From the NCBI GenBank assembly GCA_009360345.1, contig SPDP01000003.1, positions 186,001 through 250,000 of the forward strand: a stretch of 64,000 nt of DNA. Reading direction: 5' to 3'. Both the position numbers and the translations under genes were made by a program. The DNA is from Alcaligenaceae bacterium SAGV5 (GTDB lineage Bacteria; Pseudomonadota; Gammaproteobacteria; Burkholderiales; Burkholderiaceae_B). Below the pieces are notes generated by a model. The model searched no databases. It worked only from the letters and a program-made list of their open reading frames with translations, and was not told the DNA's origin. Every line of letters starts with the position of its first letter. The first letter of the stretch is position 1. Below are positions 52,187 through 60,565 of this stretch, in pieces.

Positions 52187-53425
52187 TCAGGGCTGGCCCG
52201 CGCCGGCGGGAGGGGGCGCGCGGCGCATATCGGCGCAGGCGAGACCGAAAATGGCCAGGCCGCCCACGGCCAGCAGCAAGCCGACCCAGCCGGTGGAGGC
52301 CCAGCCCAGGCCGGCCGATATGGTCAGGCCGCCCAGCCACGCGCCCAGCGCGTTGGCGAGGTTGAAGGCCGAGTGGTTCAGGGCCGCGGCCAGCGTCTGC
52401 GCGTCGCCGGCGACGTCCATCAAGCGGATCTGGAGGGCCGGCCCGATGGCGACGACGGTGCCGATCAGGAAGACGTTGAACGCGCCCAGCCAGATGTTGG
52501 ACGCGGTCAGGCAGAACAGCCCGAGCACCAGCCCCGACCAGACCAGCAGTCCGCCTATGGTGGGCATCAGCGCCTTGTCCGCGAGCCGCGAACCGGCCAG
52601 GTTGCCGGTCACCATGCCCACGCCGAACAGCGCGAGGACGAAGGGAACCCCATGCACCGGCAGGCCGGCGAGTTCCATCAACGTGGGCTTGATGTAGCTG
52701 AATACCGCGAACATGCCGCCGAAGCCGATCGCGCCTATGCCCAGCGTCAGCCAGACCTGCTTGCGGCGCAGCGCGCCGAGTTCGCGCCAGGGGCTGGCGC
52801 CTTCGCTGGCGGGGATGTCCGGGATCCAGCGCCAGACCAGGAGCGAGGCCAGGATGCCGATGACACCCACCAGCGCGAAGGCGGCGCGCCACCCCAGCCA
52901 CTGGCCGAGGCCGGTGGCCAGCGGAACGCCGATCAGCGTGGCCACGGTCAGGCCCAGCATGACGTAGCCGACGGCCCGGGCGCGCTGGCCCGCGGGCGCC
53001 AGGTGCGCGGCCACCAGGGCAGCCACGCCGAAGTAGGTGCCGTGGGGCAGGCCCGTCATCAGCCGCATCAGGATCATGGACAGGTAGCCCGGCGCCGCCG
53101 CGCTGGCGAAATTGCCCAGGGCGAAGAAGATCATCAGGGCCACGAGCAGCGCGCGGCGCGGCATGCGGGCGCCCAGTACCGCCAGCACCGGCGCCCCGAC
53201 GACGACACCCAGGGCATAGGCGCTGATCAGGTGTCCGGCGGCGGGGATGGAGATGCCGAGGTCCTGGGCCGCGTCGGGCAGCAGTCCCATGATGACGAAC
53301 TCGCCGGTGCCGATGCCGAATCCTCCCAGCCCGAGCGCGAGCAGGGCGCGGCCGAAGGAGGGCGGCTGGACGGAAGCGGCGGGCGAATCCGGCTGGGAGG
53401 ATGGCGGCGAGGAGGGGGCGTGCAT
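52187..53425 (-). CDS. Major facilitator superfamily exporter (AraJ-like)
   Basis: A 412-residue protein with 12 predicted transmembrane helices. The early segment GLGGFGIGTGEFVIMGLLPD and the motif LGARMPRRALL after helix 2 follow the AraJ/PbuE drug-efflux group of MFS proteins. The first about 25 residues are a disordered Ser/Pro-rich tail. Substrate unknown. Divergent from arsC with a 183-nt gap in which no clear promoter was identified. Confidence 0.87.
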   Translation of the reverse strand: MHAPSSPPSSQPDSPAASVQPPSFGRALLALGLGGFGIGTGEFVIMGLLPDAAQDLGISIPAAGHLISAYALGVVVGAPVLAVLGARMPRRALLVALMIFFALGNFASAAAPGYLSMILMRLMTGLPHGTYFGVAALVAAHLAPAGQRARAVGYVMLGLTVATLIGVPLATGLGQWLGWRAAFALVGVIGILASLLVWRWIPDIPASEGASPWRELGALRRKQVWLTLGIGAIGFGGMFAVFSYIKPTLMELAGLPVHGVPFVLALFGVGMVTGNLAGSRLADKALMPTIGGLLVWSGLVLGLFCLTASNIWLGAFNVFLIGTVVAIGPALQIRLMDVAGDAQTLAAALNHSAFNLANALGAWLGGLTISAGLGWASTGWVGLLLAVGGLAIFGLACADMRRAPPPAGAGQP

Positions 53426-53608
53426 GGAGGAGAACGGGGCCGCGGGAGCGGGAAATGCGGGTGCGATAGCTTAGCAGGTGCAGGTTGCAGTGCACAAAAA
53501 ACACGGGGGCGCGGCGCGGTGGGGCGGCGCCGGCCTCGGGCTATGATGCGGGGCTCATGCGCGGTCAGCCCCCGGATCGCCGCGCCGGATTTCCACGAAG
53601 GAGGCCCC

Positions 53609-53962
53609 ATGAGCGACATCACCATCTACCACAATCCCGCCTGCGGCACATCGCGCAAGGTCCTGGCCCTGTTGCAGGAACGCGGATTCGAACCCACGGT
53701 CGTCGAGTACCTGAAGACGCCCCCCAGCCGCGACACGCTCAAGGGCTTGATCGCCGCGACCGGATTGCCGATGCGCGAAGCGATGCGGGTCAAGGGCAGT
53801 CCCTACGAGGAACTCGGACTGGGCGACCCGAAGTGGAGCGACGACGATCTGCTCGATTTCATGATGCAGCATCCCATCCTGATCAACCGCCCCATCGTCG
53901 TGGCGCCGCGAGGCACCCGGCTGTGCCGGCCGATGGAGGTCGTGCTGGACATCCTGCCCTAA
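53609..53962 (+). CDS. arsC: Arsenate reductase, glutaredoxin-dependent (ArsC family)
   Basis: A 117-residue ArsC. The catalytic motif is HNPACGTSRKVL with Cys12, and the arsenate-binding Arg residues are in LKTPPSR and NRPIV and PRGTRLCRP, the latter typical of ArsC rather than Spx/YffB. It reduces arsenate to arsenite using glutathione and glutaredoxin. GAAGGAGGCC precedes the ATG. No arsB, acr3 or arsR is adjacent; its end overlaps the opposing cyclase gene by four bases. Confidence 0.9.
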   Translation: MSDITIYHNPACGTSRKVLALLQERGFEPTVVEYLKTPPSRDTLKGLIAATGLPMREAMRVKGSPYEELGLGDPKWSDDDLLDFMMQHPILINRPIVVAPRGTRLCRPMEVVLDILP

Positions 53963-55365
53963 GGCCTCGCCGCCGCGTCCGCGCCGAGGCTGCCGCGTTC
54001 GACGCGGTTGCGGCCAAGCTTCTTGGCCGTGTACAGCGCCGCATCGGCCGCCGCCAGCGTGCGTTCGTAGTCCGGGTGGTCGGTGTGCATGGCGAGCCCC
54101 AGGCTGATGGTGGCCTGCAGCGGGACGTCGCCGGGCAGCATGATGCGTTCGGCCGCCACCTGCTGGCGCAGCCTTTCAGCGATGTGCCAGGCCTGTTCTT
54201 CGCTGGTCTCCACCAGTACCAGCAGGAACTCTTCGCCGCCGTAGCGGAAGGCATAGTCGCTGCTGCGCATGCCATTGAGCAGGACGGTGGCGACGCTGCG
54301 CAGCGCCAGGTCTCCCGCGTGATGGCCATAGCGGTCATTGATGGATTTGAAGTGGTCGACGTCCACCATGATCAGTGCGAACGAGGACCGCGCACGCAGG
54401 GTCAGGGCGACCTCGCGCCTGAGCACGGTGGGCAGGAAGCGCCGGTTCATCAACTGTGTCAGGGCGTCCCGGCCGCTTTCGAGTTCCGACATCTGCTCGA
54501 ACAGGACTCCCAGCAACTGCTTGACCTGGGATACGTTCTCGCGGACGCCACGCAGCAGTTGCGTGCGGGGCGCGGGTTGCCCGCCGGCGGCGCGGGCGTC
54601 CCGGAGCCGCGCGTCGATCGCGGCGATCAAGCCGCTGATCGCCTGGATTTCGGGCGTTTCGCCGAAGCTGGGCTGGCCCTTGTGCGTGAACCACAGCCCG
54701 AACGTGGACGCCGACAGGTCCTGCACGTCGGCCAGCGGTCCGTCGGTCGCGATCTGGTAGACCAGGCCGTTTTCCCAGTCCAGCAAGGACGCCCGCTGGC
54801 GCTCGCGCTCGGTGCCCAGGTTCTGCATCAGCGAGAACAGGCGGTAGGCCTCGTCGCTGCGCGCGGACCGTTCGTGCGAGCGCGAATACGAGGCGGTCAT
54901 CGCCTCCATCGACAGGTCCAGCACCTGCGAGACGTAGAGCATGGCGGTTTGCCGGTCGCGTTCCCCGGGGCCCTCGCCGCACAGGCGTTCCAGCAGGCGC
55001 AGCTTCAGCCGCCGGGCGCCCCGGGCAACCAGCGTGACGGGAATACCCAGGCGGGCATGCACATCGCCTATCACCCGCTGCGTGGCGATCAGGCCTTCGA
55101 TGCCCGCCGGATCGGCGGTGGTCAGGACATCCCGCAGCCATTTCTGCAGCGAGGCGTGCAGGCGTTCGTGCACCTGCTGGCTGGACAGGAAGACCGAGGC
55201 TTGTTCGTCGGCCAGCATGTGGTCGTAGAAGTCGTCGGCCAGTTCGCGCACGTTGCCGTGCACGATGCCGGACAGCAGGTCGCGGCCGGGTGGTGAGAGG
55301 CGGGCCATCAGGTCGCGCCATTCTTCGGCAAGCAGGGTCTCGGAGAAATGATTGTCTTGAGGCAT
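53959..55365 (-). CDS. Globin-coupled diguanylate cyclase (BpeGReg-like)
   Basis: A 468-residue oxygen-sensing cyclase. The globin domain (about 1-165) has proximal His103, distal Tyr47 and Ser72, each offset by four from the heme-pocket residues remembered for Bordetella BpeGReg (His99, Tyr43, Ser68). A middle helical domain follows, then a GGDEF domain (about 295-455) with the active RYGGEEF and the inhibitory-site RSSD five residues before it. It makes cyclic di-GMP when oxygen is bound. Start ATG 55365; upstream open codons are not family-like. Confidence 0.93.
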   Translation of the reverse strand: MPQDNHFSETLLAEEWRDLMARLSPPGRDLLSGIVHGNVRELADDFYDHMLADEQASVFLSSQQVHERLHASLQKWLRDVLTTADPAGIEGLIATQRVIGDVHARLGIPVTLVARGARRLKLRLLERLCGEGPGERDRQTAMLYVSQVLDLSMEAMTASYSRSHERSARSDEAYRLFSLMQNLGTERERQRASLLDWENGLVYQIATDGPLADVQDLSASTFGLWFTHKGQPSFGETPEIQAISGLIAAIDARLRDARAAGGQPAPRTQLLRGVRENVSQVKQLLGVLFEQMSELESGRDALTQLMNRRFLPTVLRREVALTLRARSSFALIMVDVDHFKSINDRYGHHAGDLALRSVATVLLNGMRSSDYAFRYGGEEFLLVLVETSEEQAWHIAERLRQQVAAERIMLPGDVPLQATISLGLAMHTDHPDYERTLAAADAALYTAKKLGRNRVERGSLGADAAARP

Positions 55366-55402
55366 GGAGCGGGGAACGGAAGGCGGATGCGGTCGGACCG
55401 GA

Positions 55403-56263
55403 TTAGAGCAGGATCCTGCCTTCGATGCAGTCGGCCACGTCGCCGCCCACCCAGATGCCGTCCGTTTCACGGCTGACGTGGACCCGCCCGGCCCGACCCA
55501 GGGCGGTACCCTGGCTGGCGACGTAGCGGTCGGGGGCGCGCCCCGAACCGATCAGCCATTGCGCGATGCCGGCGTTCAGGCTGCCGGTCACGGGGTCTTC
55601 CGGCACGCCCAGGCCCGGCGCGAAGGCGCGCACCTCGAACCGGGCCTCGGTGCCGTCCACGGCGGGATCCCAGGGCGCGACCACGCCGATCTTGAGCATG
55701 CCCATGGCCGCGTGGTCCGGCTCCAGCGCCAGGACCTGCGCGCGCGAGGCGAGCATGACCGCCATCCAGGCCGGCCCGTTGTCCACCCAGTTGGCGGCGA
55801 GGATGGCCGCGGGCGGGATGCCCAGGCCGCGCGCCGCCTGCGCGAGCGTGGCCGGGTCGACGTCGCCCGCGCGGCGCAGGGGCGGTGCCGCGAACGCGAG
55901 GCGTCCCTGCGAGCGCCGTATCCGGACCAGCCCGACGCCGCATTCCTGCACGATGTCCGGGCCGCCCGGCTGGCCGCCCGCCCGCAGCCAGGCGTGGCAA
56001 CTGCCCAGCGTGGGGTGCCCGGCGAAGGGTAGTTCGCCGGCCGGCGTGAAGATGCGTACGCGGTAGTCGGCGCCGGCCTGGGTGGGGCGCAGCAGGAAGG
56101 TGGTCTCGCTCAGCCCGGTCCATCGGGCGAGCGCGGCCATGCGGGTTTCATCGAGTCCATCGGCGCCGTGCACGACGGCCAGGGGATTGCCCCGCAGCGG
56201 AACCGCGGTGAACACGTCCAGCTGGCTGAAGCCGTGGGGGGAGGGGACGGGTGTCGTCGTCAT
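55403..56263 (-). CDS. PhzF-family isomerase
   Basis: A 286-residue PhzF-fold protein. The conserved catalytic Glu is in LSETTFLL, with NPLAVV near the N-terminus, GHPTLGSCHAWL, and the C-terminal EDPVTGSLNAGIAQWL. PhzF acts in phenazine synthesis, but most relatives are isomerases or epimerases of unknown substrate, and no phenazine genes are near. Lies 12 nt downstream of an Lrp-type regulator and is probably co-transcribed. Confidence 0.87.
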   Translation of the reverse strand: MTTTPVPSPHGFSQLDVFTAVPLRGNPLAVVHGADGLDETRMAALARWTGLSETTFLLRPTQAGADYRVRIFTPAGELPFAGHPTLGSCHAWLRAGGQPGGPDIVQECGVGLVRIRRSQGRLAFAAPPLRRAGDVDPATLAQAARGLGIPPAAILAANWVDNGPAWMAVMLASRAQVLALEPDHAAMGMLKIGVVAPWDPAVDGTEARFEVRAFAPGLGVPEDPVTGSLNAGIAQWLIGSGRAPDRYVASQGTALGRAGRVHVSRETDGIWVGGDVADCIEGRILL

Positions 56264-56275
56264 GGGCGTATCAAC

Positions 56276-56695
56276 TCAAACGTAGCTGGACAGCAGGATG
56301 TTGGTTTCGGTGTTCGCGATGCCGGGGATCAATCGTATGCGTTCGAGCGCGCGGTCGAAATCCTCGAGACTCGCGGCCCGCAGCTCGGCCACGATGTCCC
56401 ACCGGCCGTTGGTGGTGTGCAAGGCCTGGATGGCCGGTTCGCCGCGCAGGGACTGCAGGACGCGGCGGGCCGTGTTGCCTTCGATTTCTATGCTCATCCA
56501 GGCGCGGATGCCCCGGGGCTCGGCATCGGGCCGCAGGCGCACGGTATAGCCGACGATGATTCCCTGTTCCTCGAGGCGGGCCAGGCGGTTCTGGACCGTG
56601 CCGCGCGAAACCTGGAGCTTCTGGGCAAGGGTGGAGACCGGCGTGCGCGCGTTGTCGCGCAGCAGGGCGATCAAGCGATGGTCGACGTCGTCCAT
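56276..56695 (-). CDS. Lrp/AsnC-family transcriptional regulator
   Basis: A 139-residue regulator started at ATG 56695. N-terminal HTH (MDDVDHRLIALLRDNARTP ... LQVSRGTVQNRLARLEEQGII) and a RAM ligand-binding domain (about 65-139). Divergent from an amidinohydrolase/ornithine cyclodeaminase pair, which suggests control by arginine, ornithine or proline. The 165-nt gap shows no clear symmetric operator. Confidence 0.88.
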   Translation of the reverse strand: MDDVDHRLIALLRDNARTPVSTLAQKLQVSRGTVQNRLARLEEQGIIVGYTVRLRPDAEPRGIRAWMSIEIEGNTARRVLQSLRGEPAIQALHTTNGRWDIVAELRAASLEDFDRALERIRLIPGIANTETNILLSSYV

Positions 56696-56860
56696 GGCGG
56701 TATCCCCGGCGCGTGAGAGCGATGGCAAAACGATAGCAGAGTCTGGCGTTATGGCAATCCATGGGAAGAAATGCCCAGTTTCTTGCACTCCATCTTGGCG
56801 TCACGGACGAGCAGAATGATGGGGAGGCCAGTCCGGCCGCGCATGTCGAAAGGAGCTAGC

Positions 56861-57760
56861 GTGAAGACCCAAGCCAGGATCCTGATGGTCGAGCCCCGGT
56901 ATTTCGATGTCAGCTATCGCATCAATCCGTGGATGCAGCCCGATGCGTGGGCGCGCGACCCCGACGGGTGCGCGGCCGCCGCGAACGGCGCGTCGCGGGC
57001 CCTGCGCCGCGCGCTGGCGCGCGCGGGCTGCGAGGTGGTCCTGCGCGCGGGCAGTCCCGGTCTCCCCGACATGGTCTTTCCCGCGAATGCGGCCATCGTG
57101 CTGGATGGCCGGGCCCTGCTGGCCCGCTTCCGCTATCCCCAGCGCCAGGGCGAGGAAGCCGCCTTCCTGGAGATGTTCCGCGCGCTGCGCGACGAGGGCT
57201 TGCTGGCCGAAGTGGCGCAGTTGCCCGGCGGATGCTTCCAGGAAGGGGCGGGCGACGCCATTTGGGACGCCAACCGGCAATGGTTCTGGGCGGCCTACGG
57301 CCCCCGGTCGTCGCGCGAGTCGCTGGCTCGCATCGGCGAGTTCTTCGGCAAGGAAACCGTGGCGATGGAACTGGTCTCCGATCGTTGTTACCACCTGGAC
57401 GTGTGCTTCTGCCCGCTTGCCGGCGGCGAGATCCTGGTTTTTCCGCCCGCGCTGACCGCCCGGGCCCTGCGCAACCTGCATGAGCGCGTGCCCGCGGACC
57501 GGCTGATCGTGGCCACGGAAGAAGACCTGGCCCGCTTCAGCGTGAACGCGGTCAGCGTGGGCAGGGAGATCGTCATGGCCACGCCCACGGAGCGGCTGCG
57601 CGCTGTGTTGCACGAACGGGGATACCGGGTGACACCGGTCGATCTCGCGCCCTTCATGATGTCCGGCGGGGGCGCCTACTGCATGACCTTGCGCCTGGAC
57701 CGGGCGAGTCTGGCCGATTGCGCCGCGCCCGCTTCCGCCAGGGAGGCCGCGACGGCCTGA
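56861..57760 (+). CDS. Amidinohydrolase of the DDAH/arginine dihydrolase family
   Basis: A 299-residue penteine-fold enzyme starting at GTG after AAAGGAGCTAGC. The N-terminus VEPRYFDVSYRINPWM, the FPANAAIV loop, the catalytic His178 (DRCYHLDVCF) and Cys274 (SGGGAYCMT) are visible. Relatives hydrolyse dimethylarginine or convert arginine to ornithine or citrulline. The FDVSY.INPWM start resembles the arginine dihydrolase part of AgrE/ArgZ. With ornithine cyclodeaminase next to it, a route from arginine to proline is likely. Confidence 0.75.
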   Translation: MKTQARILMVEPRYFDVSYRINPWMQPDAWARDPDGCAAAANGASRALRRALARAGCEVVLRAGSPGLPDMVFPANAAIVLDGRALLARFRYPQRQGEEAAFLEMFRALRDEGLLAEVAQLPGGCFQEGAGDAIWDANRQWFWAAYGPRSSRESLARIGEFFGKETVAMELVSDRCYHLDVCFCPLAGGEILVFPPALTARALRNLHERVPADRLIVATEEDLARFSVNAVSVGREIVMATPTERLRAVLHERGYRVTPVDLAPFMMSGGGAYCMTLRLDRASLADCAAPASAREAATA

Positions 57761-57769
57761 GGAGGGCAT

Positions 57770-58822
57770 ATGAAGACGCGCTATCTGGATGCGGCCACGG
57801 TGGCCCGCATGATCGGCGAACATGGGACGATACGCGTCATCGAGGAACTGGCGCGGCATATCCGTGACGATTACCTGCGCTGGCCGGAGTTCGAGAAATG
57901 CGCGCGGGTGGCGAATCATTCCAGCATGGGGGTGATCGAGCTGATGCCGGTATCCGACGGCAGGCGCTATGCATTCAAGTATGTCAACGGCCATCCGGGC
58001 AACGCGCTGAGCGGCCTGCCTACCGTCCTGGCATTCGGCGTCCTGGCCGACGTCGCGACCGGCTACCCCCTGCTGCTGGCCGACCTGACCTTGGCGACGG
58101 CGCTGCGTACCGCCGCGACCTCGGCGCTGGCCGCGCGCGCCATGGCGCGCGCGGACGCCCGTTCCATGGCGTTGATCGGCAACGGCGCGCAAAGCGAATT
58201 CCAGGCGCTCGCCTTCCATGCCCTGTTGGGCATCGACGAGATCCGCGCCTACGATATCGACCGCCGCGCCACGGACAAGCTCATGGCGAACCTGGCCGGG
58301 ATCGACAGGCTGCGGGTGACGGCGGCCCAATCGGCCGAGGAAGCGGTGCGGGGTGCGGACATCGTCACCACCGCGACCGCGGACAAGCGCCGCGCGTCGG
58401 TGCTGCGGACGCAGTGGGTGGCGCCCGGCATGCACGTGAACGCGGTCGGCGGCGACTGCCCCGGCAAGACCGAGCTGCATCCGGCCATCCTGCGGCAGGC
58501 CCGCGTCGTGGTGGAGTACGAGGCCCAGACCCGGGTCGAAGGCGAGATCCAGCAACTGCCGGCGAACTCGCCGGTGGTGCCGTTGTGGCAGGTTCTGTCT
58601 GGCGCGCAGCCGGGGCGGGAGTCGCCGGAGCAGGTGACGGTGTTCGATTCGGTGGGCTTCGCGCTGGAGGACTTCTCGGCGCTGCGCTATCTGCTGGGCC
58701 TGGCGCAGGCCAGCGCGTCGGGACAGGACGTGCAGCTCGTGCCCGACCTGGCGGACCCGAGGGATCTGTATTCGCTGCTGGCGGGCCAGCGACGGGCCGT
58801 AGCGCCCGCGGTTACATCCTGA
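57770..58822 (+). CDS. Ornithine cyclodeaminase
   Basis: A 350-residue member of the ornithine cyclodeaminase/mu-crystallin family. NAD binding is at ALIGNGAQSEFQALAF (about residues 133-148), substrate residues at RVANHSSMGVIELMP, KYVNGHPGN and the catalytic Asp in GGDCPGKTELH (about 228-238). It converts ornithine to proline and ammonia. Nine bases after the amidinohydrolase; its last 11 bases overlap the opposing transporter gene. Confidence 0.9.
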   Translation: MKTRYLDAATVARMIGEHGTIRVIEELARHIRDDYLRWPEFEKCARVANHSSMGVIELMPVSDGRRYAFKYVNGHPGNALSGLPTVLAFGVLADVATGYPLLLADLTLATALRTAATSALAARAMARADARSMALIGNGAQSEFQALAFHALLGIDEIRAYDIDRRATDKLMANLAGIDRLRVTAAQSAEEAVRGADIVTTATADKRRASVLRTQWVAPGMHVNAVGGDCPGKTELHPAILRQARVVVEYEAQTRVEGEIQQLPANSPVVPLWQVLSGAQPGRESPEQVTVFDSVGFALEDFSALRYLLGLAQASASGQDVQLVPDLADPRDLYSLLAGQRRAVAPAVTS

Positions 58823-59984
58823 CCCAGCCGCGCGCGATCATCAGGTGCAGGGCCAGGCCCAGCAGGAATCCGGCCGCGACGTTCCACATGCACAGGGCGG
58901 CGGTGGCCAGGACCACCAGGCGCTGGTTCCTGTCCGCCGGCAGCACGCTGCTGCCGAGCGCGAGCTGGGCGCCGGTCAGGAACAAGACCACGCCCAGGAT
59001 GGACAGCGGAAACAGCTTGAACAGCAGCGCGACTCCCGCGCTGAAGAACAGCGCGAGCGCCAGCAGGATGACCCCCAGGATGACCAGCGCGCCGCCCGTG
59101 CGGGCGCCGAAGGCCACATGGCCGGCCATGCCGCCCGCGCCGTGGCACATGGGCACGCCGCCGACCACCGAGCTGAAGACGTTCATGATGCCGGTCGAGG
59201 TCGCCAGGCCAGTCTCGGACACCGGGCGCTGAGGAAACAGACGGTTGTTCTCTTCCTTGACCGCGATGACGGCGTTGCCCAGCGTGAGCGGAAGCTGGGG
59301 CAGGGCCAGCAGCGCCGCGCCGATCGCCAGCTCGTGCAGGCTCACCTTCGACAGCGCGAACGAAGGCGAGGGCAGGCCCAGCGGGATCTGCGCCAGTTCA
59401 TGCAACAGCGCGGGCTGGCGCCAGGCGCCCACCGCGGCGCCGAAGATGAGCAGCGCGAACATCGCGGGCAGGGTGCGGTTACCCATCAACAGCAGCGTGC
59501 CCACGCCGGCCAGCGCCGCGATGGGCCAGTCGGTCTGCATCATTTTCACGCCTTCGAGCATGAAGCCGAATCCCAGTCCCAGCATGATGCCCAGGACCAC
59601 GGCGGGGGGGACCAGGCGCGTCACCCGGGTGGCCATGCCGCTCAGCCCCAGGAACAGCCAGGCGAGGCCGGTGGCGAGCGCGGCGCCGTAGACCGCGCCC
59701 GGAGTGACCACGGCGGTCTGGGCCGCCTGGGTGATCGCCACCGCGCCGATGGCCTTCATCGGCTGCACCGGGATGGGGGTCTTGTAGTGGAGGCCGCAGG
59801 CCAGCATGCACAGGCCGAAGGCGAACAACACGCCGAACGGATCGAGCTTGAGCACGCCGATATAGGCGGCAACGAAAGGAATCAGGGTGCCGAGATCGCC
59901 GAAGGCGCCTGCCCATTCCATGCGATCGTAGCGATTGCCCGTGGCGGCCGGTTGCGGCGCGGAGCGGCTGGCGGGTTCGCGCAC
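58812..59984 (-). CDS. Putative sulfate/molybdate transporter (MOT1-like)
   Basis: A 390-residue protein with about 11 transmembrane helices. The two diagnostic motifs of the MOT1/SulP-related family are present: PIPVQPMKAIGAVAI (about residues 72-86) and LPQLPLTLGNAVIA with GGVPMCHGAGGMAGHV. Plant and algal members move molybdate. The bacterial substrate could be molybdate or sulfate. No molybdate-binding protein is adjacent. Confidence 0.82.
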   Translation of the reverse strand: MREPASRSAPQPAATGNRYDRMEWAGAFGDLGTLIPFVAAYIGVLKLDPFGVLFAFGLCMLACGLHYKTPIPVQPMKAIGAVAITQAAQTAVVTPGAVYGAALATGLAWLFLGLSGMATRVTRLVPPAVVLGIMLGLGFGFMLEGVKMMQTDWPIAALAGVGTLLLMGNRTLPAMFALLIFGAAVGAWRQPALLHELAQIPLGLPSPSFALSKVSLHELAIGAALLALPQLPLTLGNAVIAVKEENNRLFPQRPVSETGLATSTGIMNVFSSVVGGVPMCHGAGGMAGHVAFGARTGGALVILGVILLALALFFSAGVALLFKLFPLSILGVVLFLTGAQLALGSSVLPADRNQRLVVLATAALCMWNVAAGFLLGLALHLMIARGWVRM

Positions 59985-60083
59985 CCGTATCCCCTTTCAA
60001 TGCGGACGAACCAAAGGACGATTGTCGGCCACCCGGCGGGGTCTGTAAACAAGACAGGCCGCGCGGCGGTCCCGGGGGGCGTT

Positions 60084-60440
60084 TCAGGCGCAGGCCCGCG
60101 CGCGCAGTGTCCGGGACATGGCGTCCAGCATGCGTGCCCAGTCCCGGCGGACGCGTTCGGCCTCGGCCGCCCGGTCGGCATCAAGCTGTTGGGTGACCTT
60201 GATCTTGCAGCCGGGTTCGGCGTCGATCAGCGCCACGGTGACCAGGTCTGGCCGCGAGGCGTCCGCCGCCTGCCATTCGAAGGCCAGGCAATAAGGCCGG
60301 TCCATGATCAGATAGTCGTCCCGGCACCCGGTTTCGCCGTCGGTACGCCGCTGGGACAAGGCGGCCATGCAGGCATCGAAGACCGATTCGGCGGGCACGG
60401 GGAGATGCCGGACAGTGCAGACGTCTATCGTTCGGCTCAT
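60084..60440 (-). CDS. SRPBCC-fold protein of unknown function
   Basis: A 118-residue protein started at ATG 60440. VRHLPVPAESVFDACMAAL resembles the opening of START/SRPBCC (AHSA1-like) domains, and the C-terminal helix ends the fold. The function is unknown. The open frame continues upstream into the next gene's tail, which is not coding in this frame. A 19-bp palindrome lies upstream at 60512. Confidence 0.6.
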   Translation of the reverse strand: MSRTIDVCTVRHLPVPAESVFDACMAALSQRRTDGETGCRDDYLIMDRPYCLAFEWQAADASRPDLVTVALIDAEPGCKIKVTQQLDADRAAEAERVRRDWARMLDAMSRTLRARACA

Positions 60441-60511
60441 GCTGGCGTTTTCCTGACAAACGGGACATCCGGCGGATGCCGCCGGACAGGAGAGACGCAG
60501 CGTAGCGAATT

Positions 60512-60530
60512 TTGTGTACAGTGTCCACAA
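60512..60530. promoter_or_regulatory. 19-bp palindrome upstream of the SRPBCC gene
   Basis: TTGTGTACAGTGTCCACAA, symmetric at 8 of 9 pairs about a central G. The TGTNNACA-like halves resemble GntR or LacI-type operators. A perfect hairpin TCCGGCGG-ATG-CCGCCGGA lies at 60468-60486, between it and the gene start. Confidence 0.4.
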
Positions 60531-60565
60531 TTCCCCGGACGGGGTGTCGGGATAGCCGGTGGACG

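Noticed and set aside
53609..53962. A complete arsenic resistance operon
   Set aside because: Only arsC is found; neighbours are an AraJ-like exporter and a cyclase. The ArsR-family gene at 32583 lacks arsenic-site cysteines.
55403..56263. Phenazine biosynthesis
   Set aside because: Only a PhzF-fold protein is present; no other phz gene occurs in the window.
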